Below, piece by piece: positions 12,455 to 24,400 of a stretch of 64,000 nt of DNA. This DNA is from Macrostomum hystrix (taxonomy: Eukaryota > Platyhelminthes > Macrostomidae), in the NCBI GenBank assembly GCA_950097015.1, contig CATNEN010000001.1, positions 21,567,501 through 21,631,500 of the forward strand. Direction: 5' to 3'. Below the pieces are notes generated by a model. That model worked only from the letters and a program-made list of their open reading frames with translations. It made no database searches and had not been told where the DNA came from. Position numbers and translations under genes: made by a program. How positions within the stretch are numbered: the stretch's first letter is position 1; every line of letters begins with the position of its first letter.

Positions 12455-12652
12455 GGGTTGTAGCCAAGTGGTTAGAGCGTCGGAGCGACTTAACGGTCGG
12501 GAGTTCGATTCCCGACTCCACTGGAACAATTTGTGTCCTTTAGCAATACACTTAACTCTGCATTGCATCAGTTCACCCAGCTGATAAATGGGTACCATAT
12601 TCAGCTGGGATAATTCGGCACATCTGACCTAATTGGGGCAGGTGTAATAAAT
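12455..12652 (+). mobile_element. SINE-1, tRNA-derived
   Basis: The head shows a pol III A-box-like TAGCCAAGTGG and B-box-like AGTTCGATTCCCG. The shared body contains GCAATACACTTAACTCTGC, CCCAGCTGATAAATGGGTAC and GGGGCAGGTGTAATAAATTA. It matches the copies at 20333 and 42690. Confidence 0.85.
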
Positions 12653-13231
12653 TATAAATTGTTTTGAAGCCTTTTATATTTGCTTCATATTACGAGTATA
12701 ATAGCCTTTCTTGCATTGGTTTGTTTCGCCAAAATTTCCGTTAACCTCGTTCCGGAAAGTGATCAGACCCAACTCTAGTATTGAAATATTGTAGACAAGG
12801 AGGCTTAGAGCTTGTTGTGCAAGAGGCTGTGAGGTGCTGAGATAGATACGTGATAGATAGATAGATTGATAGATCAATGCATTTACAGCGATAGTGTTAA
12901 AATGTACTTCTATATTTACACTATATCTAAGCAATACGAGCAATACGAGCTCGTATATCTACAGGATTTACAGATGTACGGAAATCAAAACGCAAACTTT
13001 AATGAGTTTATCAGGCCAAAAATTGTTGAGAAGAATATGTACCGTTCTTATGTTAAAACTATAGAAGGAACATTACTTTGAAGTGGTAGTCCATGGGCAA
13101 GTAGACACTGTCTACGATACAAAGTTGCCAGTTTTTGCCATAAAAATAAATTAATTCAAACTCTTCGAAAGCAAGATTCAGTTCAATTGTTCAGATTGTT
13201 TTGCAGTCAGATGAAAGCTCGAAAGTACAAA
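12653..13231. other. Non-coding spacer 3' of PIGW
   Basis: No exon is supported. A short GATA-rich tract (GATAGATAGATAGATTGATA) lies near 12845-12872. The rest is anonymous AT-rich sequence. Confidence 0.5.
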
Positions 13232-16200
13232 TCAAATCATCCAGAGTCGCCGCATAAGGAGCGCCTGCATATCTCCCAGGCTGAAGTAGCAGGCAACCCG
13301 TCGACTGCAGCTGAAGGCCGCGGCCGTGTACGCCACAACCACCAGGAAGCAGGGGGCGCCATCGATGGACTCGCGGTTGGGGAACAGGCGACTCAGAATC
13401 AAGTTGAGTAGTCCTGTGAGCAAGTTGGAGACTAGGAAGTAGAGCAGGCCAGCTGAGTCCACCTGGATCAGTGAGTAGCAACGTTTGTACTTTTACAGAC
13501 AGGAGAGAACAGGACAGGACAGGACAGGAGAGAACAGGACAGGAGAGGACAGGACAGGACAGGAGAGAACAGGACAGGACAGGACAGGAGAGAACAGGAC
13601 AGGACAGGACAGGAGAGAACAGGAAAGGACAGGAGAGGACAGGACAAGACAGGAGAGGAGAGGACAGGACAGGACAGAAGAGGACAGGACAAGACAGGAG
13701 AGGAGAGGACAGGACAGGACAGAAGAGGACAGGACAGAAGAGGACAGGACAAGACAGGAGAGGAGAGGACAGGACAGGACAGGAGAGAACAGGACAGGAC
13801 AGGACAGGAGAGAACAGGACAGGAGAGGACAGGACAGGACAGGAGAGAACAGGACAGGACAGGACAGGAGAGAACAGGACAGGACAGGAGAGAACAGGAC
13901 AGGACAGGACAGGAGAGAACAGGACAGGACAGGACAGGAGAGAACAGGAAAGGACAGGAGAGGACAGGACAAGACAGGAGAGGAGAGGACAGGACAGGAC
14001 AGAAGAGGACAGGACAAGACAGGAGAGGAGAGGACAGGACAGGACAGAAGAGGACAGGACAGAAGAGGACAGGACAAGACAGGAGAGGAGAGGACAGGAC
14101 AGGACAGGACAGGACAGGACAGAAGAGGACAGGACAGGACAGGACAGAAGAGGACAGGACAGGACAGGACAGAAGAGGACAGGACAGGACAAGACAGGAC
14201 AGGACAAGACAGAAGAGGACAGAACAGGACAGGACAGGACAGGAGAGGACAGGACAGGACAGAAGAGGACAGAACAAACAAGACAGGACAGGAGAGGACA
14301 GGACAAGAAAGGACAGCACAAGATAAGAGAGGAGAGAAGAGGACAGGACAGGAGAGGACAGGACAGGACAGAAGAGGACAGAACAGAACAGGACAGGACA
14401 GGAGAGGACAGGACAGGACAGAAGAGGACAGAACAAACAAGACAGGACAGGAGAGGACAGGACAAGAAAGGACAGCACAAGATAAGAGAGGAGAGAAGAG
14501 GACAGGACAGGATAGGACAGGAATGGACAAGACAGGAGAGGACAGGACGGACCTGCTGCAGGTGCAGTGGTGTCTGTCGTTTCTGCACAGCTCCGTCATC
14601 GCCATAGCCAGTTACAGTCAGGCAGTTCGCAGCCCGCAGGACCAGCCAACCGCCGCCCAGGCAGAAGCACGAGAATGTGAGCAGCCAAGCGCAATAGGCC
14701 GGGTTCATCAGCCGCCTGGACTCGGGCAGAATCCAGTAGCCATCGTTGAGCATAGTCAGCGGCCTCACTAAAGCTGAGCCAGCCATGAGGATCAGAAGTC
14801 TGCGAGTTGGAATTTGAAAATCGATTGGATTAACTTAAACTGCTTATTAAATCGCAGGTATAAAACAATTTGATGGGGTCATTAGAAAGGGGGTTCTCGG
14901 AAATATACTTGTTATAATTTTATTAAACAATAGTGCTATCTGATAGTAGTACTGTCCGAGCACGTACATCCAAACATGTTAGAAACTGCAATTTTCCGAA
15001 AAGGGATTCCTGGAATTGGGATTTAGGAAGATCATTGAGATTTAATTTAGGTAACACTTTTTGTCAATGGGATTCTTTAAAATAAGATTCTTGGAAACAG
15101 AACTCTCCAAAATAACAAAAGCCAGGTTCTTCAAAAATACCTAAAAAGAGAGATTTATGAAATGGGATTCCTATCAAGGATTCTTAGAAATAAGATTCTT
15201 GAAAATGGGATTCTTCGGAATTTTCACTCTAAGAAATGCAGATATTTGAAATTGGATTCTTAGAAACGGGATTCCTGAAGATGGGATTCTCGGAAATGGG
15301 GTTCTTGGAAATGGGATTCCTAGAAAAAGATTATTGAAAGCAAAATTTTAGGAAATAGAAATTCTGAAAAGGGATTCTTGGATATCGGCATTTTTAGTTA
15401 AATCTAGAAAATTCGATTCTTAAAAAATGAGATTACAGAAAAGAAGATCTAGGAAATGGGACTTTTGAAAATAAGATTCTTAGAAATGAGATTCTTTGAT
15501 ATGTGTTCTTGGAAATGGGATTCTCGGAAACGAGATTCTTGGAAAACGGGAGTCTTGGAAATGGGATTCTTGGAAATGGGATTCTTGGAAATGAGATTCA
15601 CAATAAATGGACTCCTGACAAGTTAGGATTCCTTAAAATTTTTATTTTCAACGGCAGAAGCCGCTGCCGCGCAGCGGAAGCCGCACCTGACAAAAACGTC
15701 GAGTCGGTCCTGCTGGCGGCTGCCGTCCTCACGCGGTTTCGTCCATCTGCCCAGCTGCAGACCAGCAAAGTACAGCGTCACAAGGCCCAGGACGGATACC
15801 AGGCCCTCACGATTCTGGCCAATCAGATTCGACCGATTGTACATCGGCGGCAGCCCCGGCGCCAGCACGAATTCTGCCAGCCCGGCAGCCAGCAGAGCCT
15901 CCTGCGTCGCGGCCAGCAGCCCGCAGGCAGCAAGAGGCGGCAGCCAAGATGGCAGCACCAGCAGTTCAATGGCGGCTCCCAGACCTCGAGCCGCGGACAT
16001 GGAGTAGAATGCGTTCCAGTGCATTCCGTACTCAGTCCAGGCCTCATCGAATTCGGTATTGTTGGCCAAGTTGGCAATGACAACCGTGACTGTCTTGACT
16101 AGGCCGCACACGGTCAGGATGCCGGCTTGAATGGCGGCTTTTCTCAGCGCCAGGGCTCTGTTTGTGAATTGATGTGCCATTTGAGTGAGATGAGCGCATG

Positions 16201-19031
16201 GACAATTTGAGTAGTCCACAATAAAAAATCATATACAAGTGTAATAATAACCGATTTCACCTGCCCCAATCAGGCAGCAAGATGTGAGCCGACGGCAAAG
16301 ACGCAGCCATTGCGCGGCGCATCTGAAGGCTGCGTACGGCTGTTCAGTCCATGGACTGGGGGCTGTCAACCATAAGCATAAGGACAATAATAATAATAAT
16401 TGCAGGAGGGCTGCGGGCAGTGGCCCATCATTTAGTGACACTAGACCCGCAGCCAGCGAGAAGGCAATTCTGCCCATTTCGCTGACTCCTGAGCACACAC
16501 GCACACAAATGCTGTACGCAGGCACACACTCACACAGGTGTGTACATCTGCCCTGACTTTCTCATCGTCAGGCAGTGTACACTTCACTGTGTCTTGGAGG
16601 TTGGCCCTCAATTGCACGACAAGCCCCCAAGCCTTCTCTCCGCGGCTGCGCCCCAAATAAATGTGGCCTCGCCGTAGAATCGAACTTAGGGACCGTGGTG
16701 CGAGAGGCAAACGCGATAACCGCTCTGCCACTCACCCCCCTAGCATAAGGACAACCAGGTGGATCAGCAACGATGATTAAGGCATCTACCTCTCGCACCA
16801 AGGTCCCTGAGCTCGATTCAACAGCAAGGCCACGTTAAATTGGGGAGCAGCCGCGGAGAAAATGCTCTTGAGGGCCAACCTCCAAGGCACAGTGAGAGTG
16901 TACACTGCCTGACGATGAGAAAGTCAGGGCAGATGTACACACCTGTGTGAGCGTGTGCCTGAGCGTGTACGGTATCCATGTGCGTGTGTGCTCAGGAGTC
17001 AGCGAAATGGGCAGAATTGCCTCCTCGCTGGCTGCGGGTCTAGTGTCACCAAACGATGTGCCATTGCCCGCAGCCGTTCTGCATTTGTTTCAATTATTTT
17101 TTTTTTATTCCCGCCTCTACTCAGGACAGCCAATTCTCACCTGTCCACCTTGTCCCGAGGTCGAATGGCGGTCGGTCCCAAAGATCCGATGCAGATCACA
17201 AAACAGCCGATGCCAACATCCATCAGGGAGGTGCCGAAGCTGTGCGTCTTGCTGAAGCTGTTGTTCCAGCAGGGTTGGTCCCTGGCAAAGATGCAAACCG
17301 TCGTGCTGATGTACACGATCGATCGATACATGGCCAGTAGGTCATTGTAGGGAGGCGACTTTTTAATTGGCGAAGTAGAATTTTCGGCAGTTGAAGTGTC
17401 TCCAAGTTTGTTGATCTCGAGTGCGGACACAACCTTGACTGCTGAGTCGGCATTGTGCGGGATCAGTGACGCTATCGTCCTCTTCAAAGTTAGTCGCTTG
17501 TGCAGCCGACAACCCAGGTAGATAACAAGGCAGGCAAAGTCGAAAGCCAAAGAAAATGTTGAATAGTTCTTCACTGGGAAGTCAATGACGCTGATTAGAA
17601 ATGGCAAGATGAGAAAGGCAAACTGCACCCAGGTAGCAATGCTGAAATAGAAAATTTATTAAGTTTCATTTTGGGCTTTGGCCGCTTAGATGTTTCTGAT
17701 TTCTGAAAATTTGCTTGGTTTTAGATAACAGCATTGCAGAGATTTTCTTGAGGGGATTTTCCTGGGAGATTCCAGTGGTATTCAGTAGCATTCGTGTAGC
17801 ATTCTCCTGTGGGATTCTCCTGGGGATTCTCCTAGGGATTCTCCTAGGGATTCTCCTGTAGGATTCTCCTAGGGATTCTCCTGTAGGATTCTCCTGGGGA
17901 TTCTCCTGCTGGATTCTCCTGTGGGATTCTCATGTAGGATTCTTATGTAGTATTCTCCTGTTCTCCTGCGGGATTCTCCTGTGGGATTCTCCTGTAGAGT
18001 TTACCTTGGATTTTTCACAAGCACTCGCAGCCTGCCGCCGCCCAGCATGTACTCAAGACACCGAGTGAGCAGTATAGCAAAGAAGAACACGCTGGTGCAG
18101 AGGAAGGTCTCGTAATACTTCGATCTGGGTGGAGCATTGGTCAGCTCTTTTGTGAAAGGAGATCGCGGCAGGATGTCGACCCGGTAGAAATTCAAGGCGT
18201 AGAGTCCGGGAGTCCATTGGTCTGAAGTTCCATTGTAACGAAATTTCGTATGATTTATCTCTATTCAAATGGCTAATCATAATGCGGGTATATTAGAAGA
18301 GACGAAAGACTTGCGAGTAGGAGAGATGAAAATGAGGCTTAAGTGAGGGAAATATGAGATTTAGAAATGACGAATATATATATAAAATAGGGATTCTCGG
18401 AAATTTAGATCATCGGCCATGGGATACTCCGAAATGGACTCCATGGAAACGGTAATCTCGGCAATTAAATTATTTGAAATTTCTCGGAAACTGGATACTT
18501 AAAAACAGGATTCTTGGAAATGGGATTCTTGGAAATGGGATTCTTAGAAACGGGACTCTTGGAAATTGGATTCTTGGAAATGGGATTCTTGGAAATGGGA
18601 TTCTTAGAAACGGGACTCTTGGAAATTGGATTCTTGGAAATTGGATTCTTGGAAATGGGATTCTTGGATATTGGATTGTTTGAAATTGTATTCTTGGAAA
18701 TGGAATGTAATGTAATGGAATGGAATTCTAGAAAAAATATTCTTTGAAATCGCTTCTATGAAAATCGGCATTCCTTGTAATTCGATTATCAGTAATTCGA
18801 TTATCGAATCCGAGATGGGATTGTACCAAGAAATTTGCAATAAAGCAAGTTTGAAAAAGTCGGTTCAGACATTGAAATGCAGGTCAAACAAAACGGTCAC
18901 TCACCCAGGACCATTCTGGCCAGCTCCTTGTCGCTTTGAATCGCAGACTGCTGCTGCTGATGCTGGTGCTGTATTATACTGAGTAAGTGCGGCGGCACGA
19001 GCTTACTCAGCTCTGGTGGCAAGGCTTGCAT
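13232..19031 (-). CDS. PIGW: GPI inositol acyltransferase PIG-W (GWT1 family), complete, 6 exons
   Basis: Multi-pass ER membrane enzyme that adds a fatty acyl chain to the inositol of the GPI-anchor precursor. Minus-strand exons are 19031-18905, 18221-18005, 17641-17141, 16157-15687, 14799-14553 and 13462-13232. All junctions are GT-AG, phases agree, and the sum is 598 codons (597 aa), against about 500 in human. Diagnostic motifs: FSKTHSFGTSLMDVGIGCF in exon 3, TEYGMHWN and LIGQNREGLVS in exon 4, SRRLMNPAYCAWL in exon 5 and LLYFLVSNLLTGLLNLIL in exon 6. The Gln/His-rich first exon and the exon 3 linker account for much of the extra length. The ATG lies 36 nt after a TTATCAG acceptor. The assignment is firm. 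Exon 1 rests on splice and phase logic rather than conservation. Confidence 0.92.
13492..14550. repeat. AGGAC-based minisatellite filling PIGW intron 5
   Basis: About 1.06 kb built from the pentamer GGACA with AGAGA, AGAAG and AAGAC variants. Internal duplications are visible: the AGGAAAGGAC variant at 13621 recurs at 13946, 325 bp later (65 pentamers). A block at about 14270-14335 recurs at about 14408-14490. Long ORFs on both strands are by-products of the repeat. It occupies almost the whole intron between exons 5 and 6. Confidence 0.97.
15000..15612. repeat. Degenerate 15-bp repeat in PIGW intron 4
   Basis: Diverged copies of GGGATTCTTGGAAAT, cleanest at 15240-15320 and 15500-15600. The same unit occurs in PIGW intron 1. 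Confidence 0.85.
16252..16432 (-). mobile_element. SINE-1 3' part, PIGW intron 3
   Basis: Reverse-oriented body of SINE-1 (CACCTGCCCCAATCAGGCAG, GCGCGGCGCATCTGAAGGCT, TTCAGTCCATGGACTGGGGG) without the tRNA-like head. It overlaps the first bases of exon 3's downstream intron, just 5' of exon 4. Confidence 0.8.
16434..16740 (-). mobile_element. SINE-2, full length, PIGW intron 3
   Basis: tRNA-derived. In minus orientation it begins with an A-box-like head (GCAGAGCGGTTATCGCG) and B box AGTTCGATTCTACGG. The body contains GTGTACACTGCCTGACGATG and ends with GGGCAGAATTGCCTTCTCGC. Confidence 0.85.
16775..17072 (+). mobile_element. SINE-2, opposite orientation, PIGW intron 3
   Basis: Plus-strand copy sharing the same B box (GAGCTCGATTCAACAGC) and body. 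It is arranged head to head with the previous copy, about 35 bp away, giving an inverted pair of about 300-bp arms in one intron. Confidence 0.85.
17738..17998. repeat. Degenerate GGATTCTCCTG repeat in PIGW intron 2
   Basis: About 15 diverged copies of a 15-16-bp unit GGATTCTCCTGTGG, ending next to the donor of exon 2. Confidence 0.88.
18390..18735. repeat. 15-bp GGGATTCTTGGAAAT repeat in PIGW intron 1
   Basis: About 20 copies, regular between 18505 and 18690. A 75-bp block at 18537-18611 is repeated nearly exactly. Same unit as in intron 4. Confidence 0.93.
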
Positions 19032-19640
19032 GCTTCGATTTAAAATGTCGAGCGTTCAAGGTCTGATAAGAAACTAAAAAGCTAGTGTAACATGGTCGCA
19101 GGCTTTTATAGATAATCTCTGAATTATGGCCATTGGTTTGGTTTGTCTTTCGACTTACAAATCTGTATGTTGAGCGTTCTGTAAAACTGCGTTGTTCTCT
19201 CTGGAACAATTTTTCGGTGCCTACTCCGCAGTCCGTTCATCTATTCTTTTCTGCCAGTCCTCTCATATTTTCTGTTGAAAACGTCTTTCTATTCAGGCCA
19301 TGCTGTGAACGCGCATTCTCCGCTTATTTCATTCTCTCTCTCTGTCCCTTCCCCGTGCATGTGTACGGCTGTGAATAGTAGCTAGAGTCTAATGGCTTTA
19401 TGCATTACCTCAGTGCTGTACTTGGTTTAGTGCTTACTCTGCTGCAGCTGTGTGGGTGAGCAGACGATTGAGTCGCGCACAAATACTGCTGTGTTAGAGC
19501 AATAGGTAGCGGTAGCTTGGCATGAATGCTTTGTTAATTTGTCCCATGGCCCCCGGAATCGTCAGTGTGTGCCCGCGATTTTTATAGTCTATGATAAACC
19601 TCTTTTGGATGAAAATTTTATTATATAGTAGCAATGACAA
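19032..19640. other. Non-coding, upstream of PIGW
   Basis: No exon is recognised. A pyrimidine-rich tract (TTCATTCTCTCTCTCTGTCC) lies near 19329. It may include the PIGW promoter. Confidence 0.45.
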
Positions 19641-19647
19641 TACCATT

Positions 19648-19905
19648 GTACCATGACTACGTGGCTATCGGGCGGGCTGATATTCGATTATTGCCATAGA
19701 CGATGTCATTTTGGCCCGAAAAGTTGGGCCGATAATGGATTATTTTTGTGTATTTTAACGTATAGCCACATACTATAAGCCACATAGTCTATGGTACAAT
19801 CACAGTATTACCCAGGCTTTGCGGGCGATAATGAGAAATCCCTCGGGCGCCTTCGGCGCCCTCTGGCTTTCCCATTATCGCCCTGAAAGCCTGGGTAATA
19901 ATATA
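19648..19905. repeat. Nested inverted repeats with a GC-rich hairpin
   Basis: An inner fold-back at 19806-19901 pairs TATTACCCAGGCTTTGCGGG with its imperfect complement ending CCTGAAAGCCTGGGTAATA. It is centred on the palindrome GGGCGCCTTCGGCGCCC. An outer pair, TTGTACCATGACTACGTGGC (19648) and the complement near 19779-19801, flanks a first loop. The layout suggests a fold-back or MITE-type element, but no target duplication was identified. Confidence 0.75.
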
Positions 19906-20332
19906 CTATTAATTATAACTGCCCGCAAGAAAAATTACCGAGCATTAATTCATCTATGGTCATTAACGGCCAAGGCTTTCTGCCCGCCGGGCAAAAAGAT
20001 TATAGGGCAAATATATCGTTACATTGGCCAGTCAGTATCCACGAGTATTCTTGAATATTTTGACAAAAATAATATTTAACATAAGGACTCGATGAACTAA
20101 AACTGGCATAGTCACTGAGTGTGTGGCTCGCATTATAAGGCTTCAGCAACGTATTATGGTATAAACGATCACTCAGCGATAATGGCATGTCTATGGCACA
20201 TACGCGCCTCGATCGACCGCCATTAACTTGCTCGGCACCCAACCGGTAAAGTTCCATTGTTTGCAGAAAATTTTCCATCCCTAGCTGCTTGGCACTAATC
20301 TGGTTATTTAAATATTATATTAATTATATTAA

Positions 20333-20632
20333 TCGGAAGAGGTTGTAGCCTAGTGGTTAGGGCGTCGGACTCACGACTTGAAGGTCGGGGGTTCGATTCC
20401 CGACTCCACTGGAACAATTTGCGTCCTTTAGCAAGACACTTAACTCTGCATTGCTTCAGTTCACCCAGCTGTTAAATGGGTACCAGCATCAGCTGGGATA
20501 ATTGAAGGTGGGTGTGGCGTCCCCCCAGTCCGTGGACTGAACAGCTGTACGCAGGCTTCAGAGGCGCCGCGCATAAGCTGCGGCTGTGCTGTTGGCTGCA
20601 CATCTGACCCAATTGGTGCAGGTGTAATCAAT
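20333..20632 (+). mobile_element. SINE-1, full length
   Basis: Head TTGTAGCCTAGTGGTTAGGG (A box) and GGGGTTCGATTCCCG (B box). The body shares CCAGCTGTTAAATGGGTACC and GCATCAGCTGGGATAATTGA with the 42690 copy, to which it is about 95% similar by eye. The tail is GTGCAGGTGTAATCAAT. Confidence 0.92.
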
Positions 20633-21220
20633 ACCAATATTGATAGGCTGCAGAGGGTTGAAACGAGGTAACACGTTGAGGCGCGAAGCTCATCCATCTC
20701 TGCGGTAGACTTATCCGTGTTAACTGGCGCCGTAGTCGACGGTTCAAGGTCGTTTCATCATGTCACATAGCGTGTTCTTTCCAAGAATCCCCTATTTTGA
20801 GGCTAAATCCCGGGATTAGAATGCCTAGTTGTTATACTCACCCTAACTTTGGCAGTAAAAATGTCTGCCTGCTTGAACTGTATATGGTCTCCAGCGACAC
20901 TCTTAGAGAAAACGTGCTTCGTTTTCCACTTCTGAGCGACAATTTGTGCAAATCCTATTATAGAAAGGAATTCTAGGTCTTACAGTCCGTAATGTTCCAC
21001 TGATAAGTTGTGATTTCCCAGACGAAAATTGGATAGGATGACTTTCGGGGCATTGAAAATGCAAAGATTTTTTCGTAGAAATTTTCCGTAACTAAGTTTA
21101 ACAGATTTCTCAACCCATTGTCTACACCAGAGGCCCGATGCGGCCCTCGAAGCTCCCTAATCCGGCCCATTGCCCCTTCCAACACCTACAGTATCCTGTT
21201 CCATATTTCCCCGTCTCATC
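20633..21220. other. Non-coding spacer
   Basis: No coding exon or clear repeat is recognised. Confidence 0.5.
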
Positions 21221-21221
21221 T

Positions 21222-21430
21222 CTCATATGGAGATGGAGAATCTCATCTCTCCCTTGTTCTCATTTTTCTCTCCCATCTCATCTCTCCCTTTCTCATCTCT
21301 TCCCTGTTTCATCTCTCCCCTGTCTTATCTCTCCCTCATCTCATCTCTTCCCTGTCTCATCTCTCCTCTGTCTCATCTCTCCCCTGTCTCATCTCTCCCA
21401 TGTCTCATCCCTTCCCTTTCTCATATTTCT
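21222..21430. repeat. Degenerate CTCATCTCTCCC repeat
   Basis: About 13 copies of a 15-16-bp pyrimidine-rich unit (CCCTGTCTCATCTCT). Overlapping frames stay open for this reason only. Confidence 0.85.
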
Positions 21431-24400
21431 ACAGTTAAAGCGGCCCGCTGTCGTCTTTAAGGTTCTCTCAGCGCCCGCACGGTAATATGTTTGCCTACCC
21501 CTGGTCTACACTTTTCTATTCAGCTTCAAAGGTAACCTTGTGTCGATTAGATTCTGTTTTTTTGGTCAGGAGACAATTATGCATCGTGCAGTATGCAGCA
21601 GCGTAATAGTAAAAATATGTTAAAAATGTGGCTTGTTTTTTAGTTTTGCTTATAATTTTTCGTTTATGAATCAGATTTTTCTATTTAGGTGAGTTTTTGC
21701 ACATATTGCCTAGGATGAATCAGACCCAAGCTAATTTAATGGGGGAGCGATGCCCCCATGTGGTGCAGGGGGACAGGAAGACTTCCAGTCCAAATGCTAT
21801 TTATAGAAGTCCTTGTTGGGTTGAGAGTACCAAAAAGAGGCCAAGCTAGAAGACTAAATGGAATGTAGCACACGATATGCTGCATATATAAACTTCAGCA
21901 AGCATTGCCCAAGCGAATCGGCTTATCAAATGTGTATTTAATTATGTTAGCTGTGTTCATAAACAAATCTGGGTGTAGTATCTTCTCCTATAGATCGAGC
22001 TGAGATAAGAATTAGGGAATCAAAATCAAACAGACTGTACACAGAATTTACATTGTAAAACCCATATCCTAAGTAAAACAGCTTAACACTTTATCTAATT
22101 ACGAATGTAGGAGCTTTCCAAATACACACTAAAGCCCACAATGAGCTCAGATTAATACTTCGCCTTTCGACTTCAATTCACTGACTTACAAGAAAAAAAT
22201 ATACGACGATTTTTCCTCTAAACATCTTTAGGTTATTTTCCTAGCTTTATGTTTGGAATTTCTTGAAAATATGTGCTCAAATGCGATTGCAAGGAAGCTG
22301 GTTGAAGATTAAAAAATTGATTTTAAGGTTAACATCTCCAAACAATTACGTAGTAATGACTAAATAACCATGGACTACTACGTTTTGTTTAGTAGTCCTT
22401 GCTCATTTAGTGAAGCATAAACGGCGATATTTCCCTAAAACTACTTGTTAGAAATAAAAAAAAATTTCAAACTTAGTTTGGGCTGCTTCCGAATACTTTT
22501 GTTGCGCCCATGACCAAATTGTGTTTAAAAAACTCGACTGTGTGTAACAACTATCTCCGACGGTGTAAAATTTACGCTTCCGTTACTTGTTAAATCAAAT
22601 ACACTACGTTCTTATGACGCAGAATTATTCATTAGCATTTGCAGCGCAGTATAAAATGCATATAAAAGCTTTATTATTAATTTTTTATTTTTTATGAAAA
22701 ATATATCTTTGCTCATCGTTAGTGCAAACAATAAATTATGTATTTCAACGGCGTTTAGTCAGATTAATATTTTGTCCTATCGTTGTAGTCTCTATTTTTT
22801 TGTGTAGTGAGAAATGTTGAAGCAGATAATCCAGTAGCATTTTCTGAACCTATTTAAAGCTTAAAACATGTCAGAACTTTGCTGAAGAAATCTGTTGCTA
22901 TCTGCTTTTGTGAGGCTGTTATATCCAACTTACAAGACAATTTCTAAATTCACAGTTTATACAAATATTTTAGCTTTATCCGACAAGAAAAATGTTAGGT
23001 AACTATACTTGGATGCTTCGTTTATGTTTTCGTTCTCAACTGTATAAAAATATCAAAAAGGACTATTAGCACCAGCTAATAGTTTAAACGTTTAAACTGA
23101 AAGTTGAAAACAATTATCCAACTACTCGATTGCAATAGGTAGAAAAAGAAACAAGAAAGAAAGTTACGAACTTACGATTACATATCTGACGCTTGATCTG
23201 ATTCGCTTCAGTTGTTTTCGGTTTGTTAAATAGACAAATATATAATTCTATAGATAGGTATCGTCTAATTTTATAAACAAGTTTTGTCTATCCCCTAAGT
23301 ACGAGTAAAAGTAACAATATTTAGATTTTAGATGCCTTATGGCTTACTTTTTACAGATAAGTTACTCGAATTTTTACGTTGGTTGAATGTTCAGCTCAGC
23401 TGACAGAGGTTGAAGTTTATCTAAAGCTCTGATCTAGCAAATTTATTATTTATAAATGTACATAATAAAGATATATCATTTAAATGCTATTATAATATAA
23501 TAATATATTATAATATTATTATAATATAATATAATATTATAATATGGAAGTTTAACTATTAATGATTTTTTAGTTGATGGCAATGGCGAATTTTGTATAT
23601 GTTTTTCTTGTATCATAAACTAAGATATCTACAAAAAAGTAGTTCATGAATGTTTAATAAATAATGTAGATACTGGAGCTCCCTTCATAGCATCAGCTTT
23701 TATCAATTTTCTTTTTGCGAGATTAGTCAGAGAGGCAAATAACAGAACTGAGTAATAAAATATTTTCGAATTGTTTGCAATTTAGTACATGTGACTCCCG
23801 AGTCCAAGCTAAGTTGGAATAGAAAACTGACTATGTATAGGAATAAGTTGACTCATGTACAGGAAAGTCGCGCTCTAGGTTAAATTGCCATGACTTAAAA
23901 CCCGGATTAAATTGATCAATCAACAATGACAGCAGACTGCTGGTTAGTGACGCTTTTCGTTTTCCGCCAAATTTTCCTATGAATTCCACGATCAATTTTT
24001 TTACTTGGCACTAGGTAGGGGAATGATTTCCTCATTTTACTGTCTGCAAGCAGACAGTGTAAGGCATTGTAAAAGCATTAATATTTGCTACCAAAGCATT
24101 CAGATGCCTCTCTAAGTTGGTCATAGTAATTTAGATTTATCGTTAGTGCAAGCAGCCAAGATAGAATAATTTTGGCAAATAATTTTGCAGTAGGTCCCTG
24201 CTGGTCCCCCCTGTCTCGCCTTGACAACTTGGCAAAGCCATTCTCGGCTTGTTTAACAACACCCACCTCTTGCGCTCCGTTGAGAGAAGGCGAAAGGCTT
24301 AAAATCACAGTTGAAAGCCCGCTAGCTCCCCTCTATACTCTCAACAAACAAACAGAGCAGTGCAGTTTGCTGCTCAAATAGGGGCCCTTTCAAAAGCCGG

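Noticed and set aside
13191-14786. Long Leu/Ser/Pro-rich and Arg/Gln-rich ORFs on both strands
   Set aside because: Products of the AGGAC minisatellite; only the two ends (14799-14553 and 13462-13232) are PIGW exons.
20333-20410. tRNA gene (also at 12455, 42690, 50940)
   Set aside because: The A and B boxes are present, but the cloverleaf is not complete and each is followed by the same long body, so these are SINE heads.
23470-23545. Replication origin or boundary element
   Set aside because: An AT-only palindrome alone is not evidence for either function.
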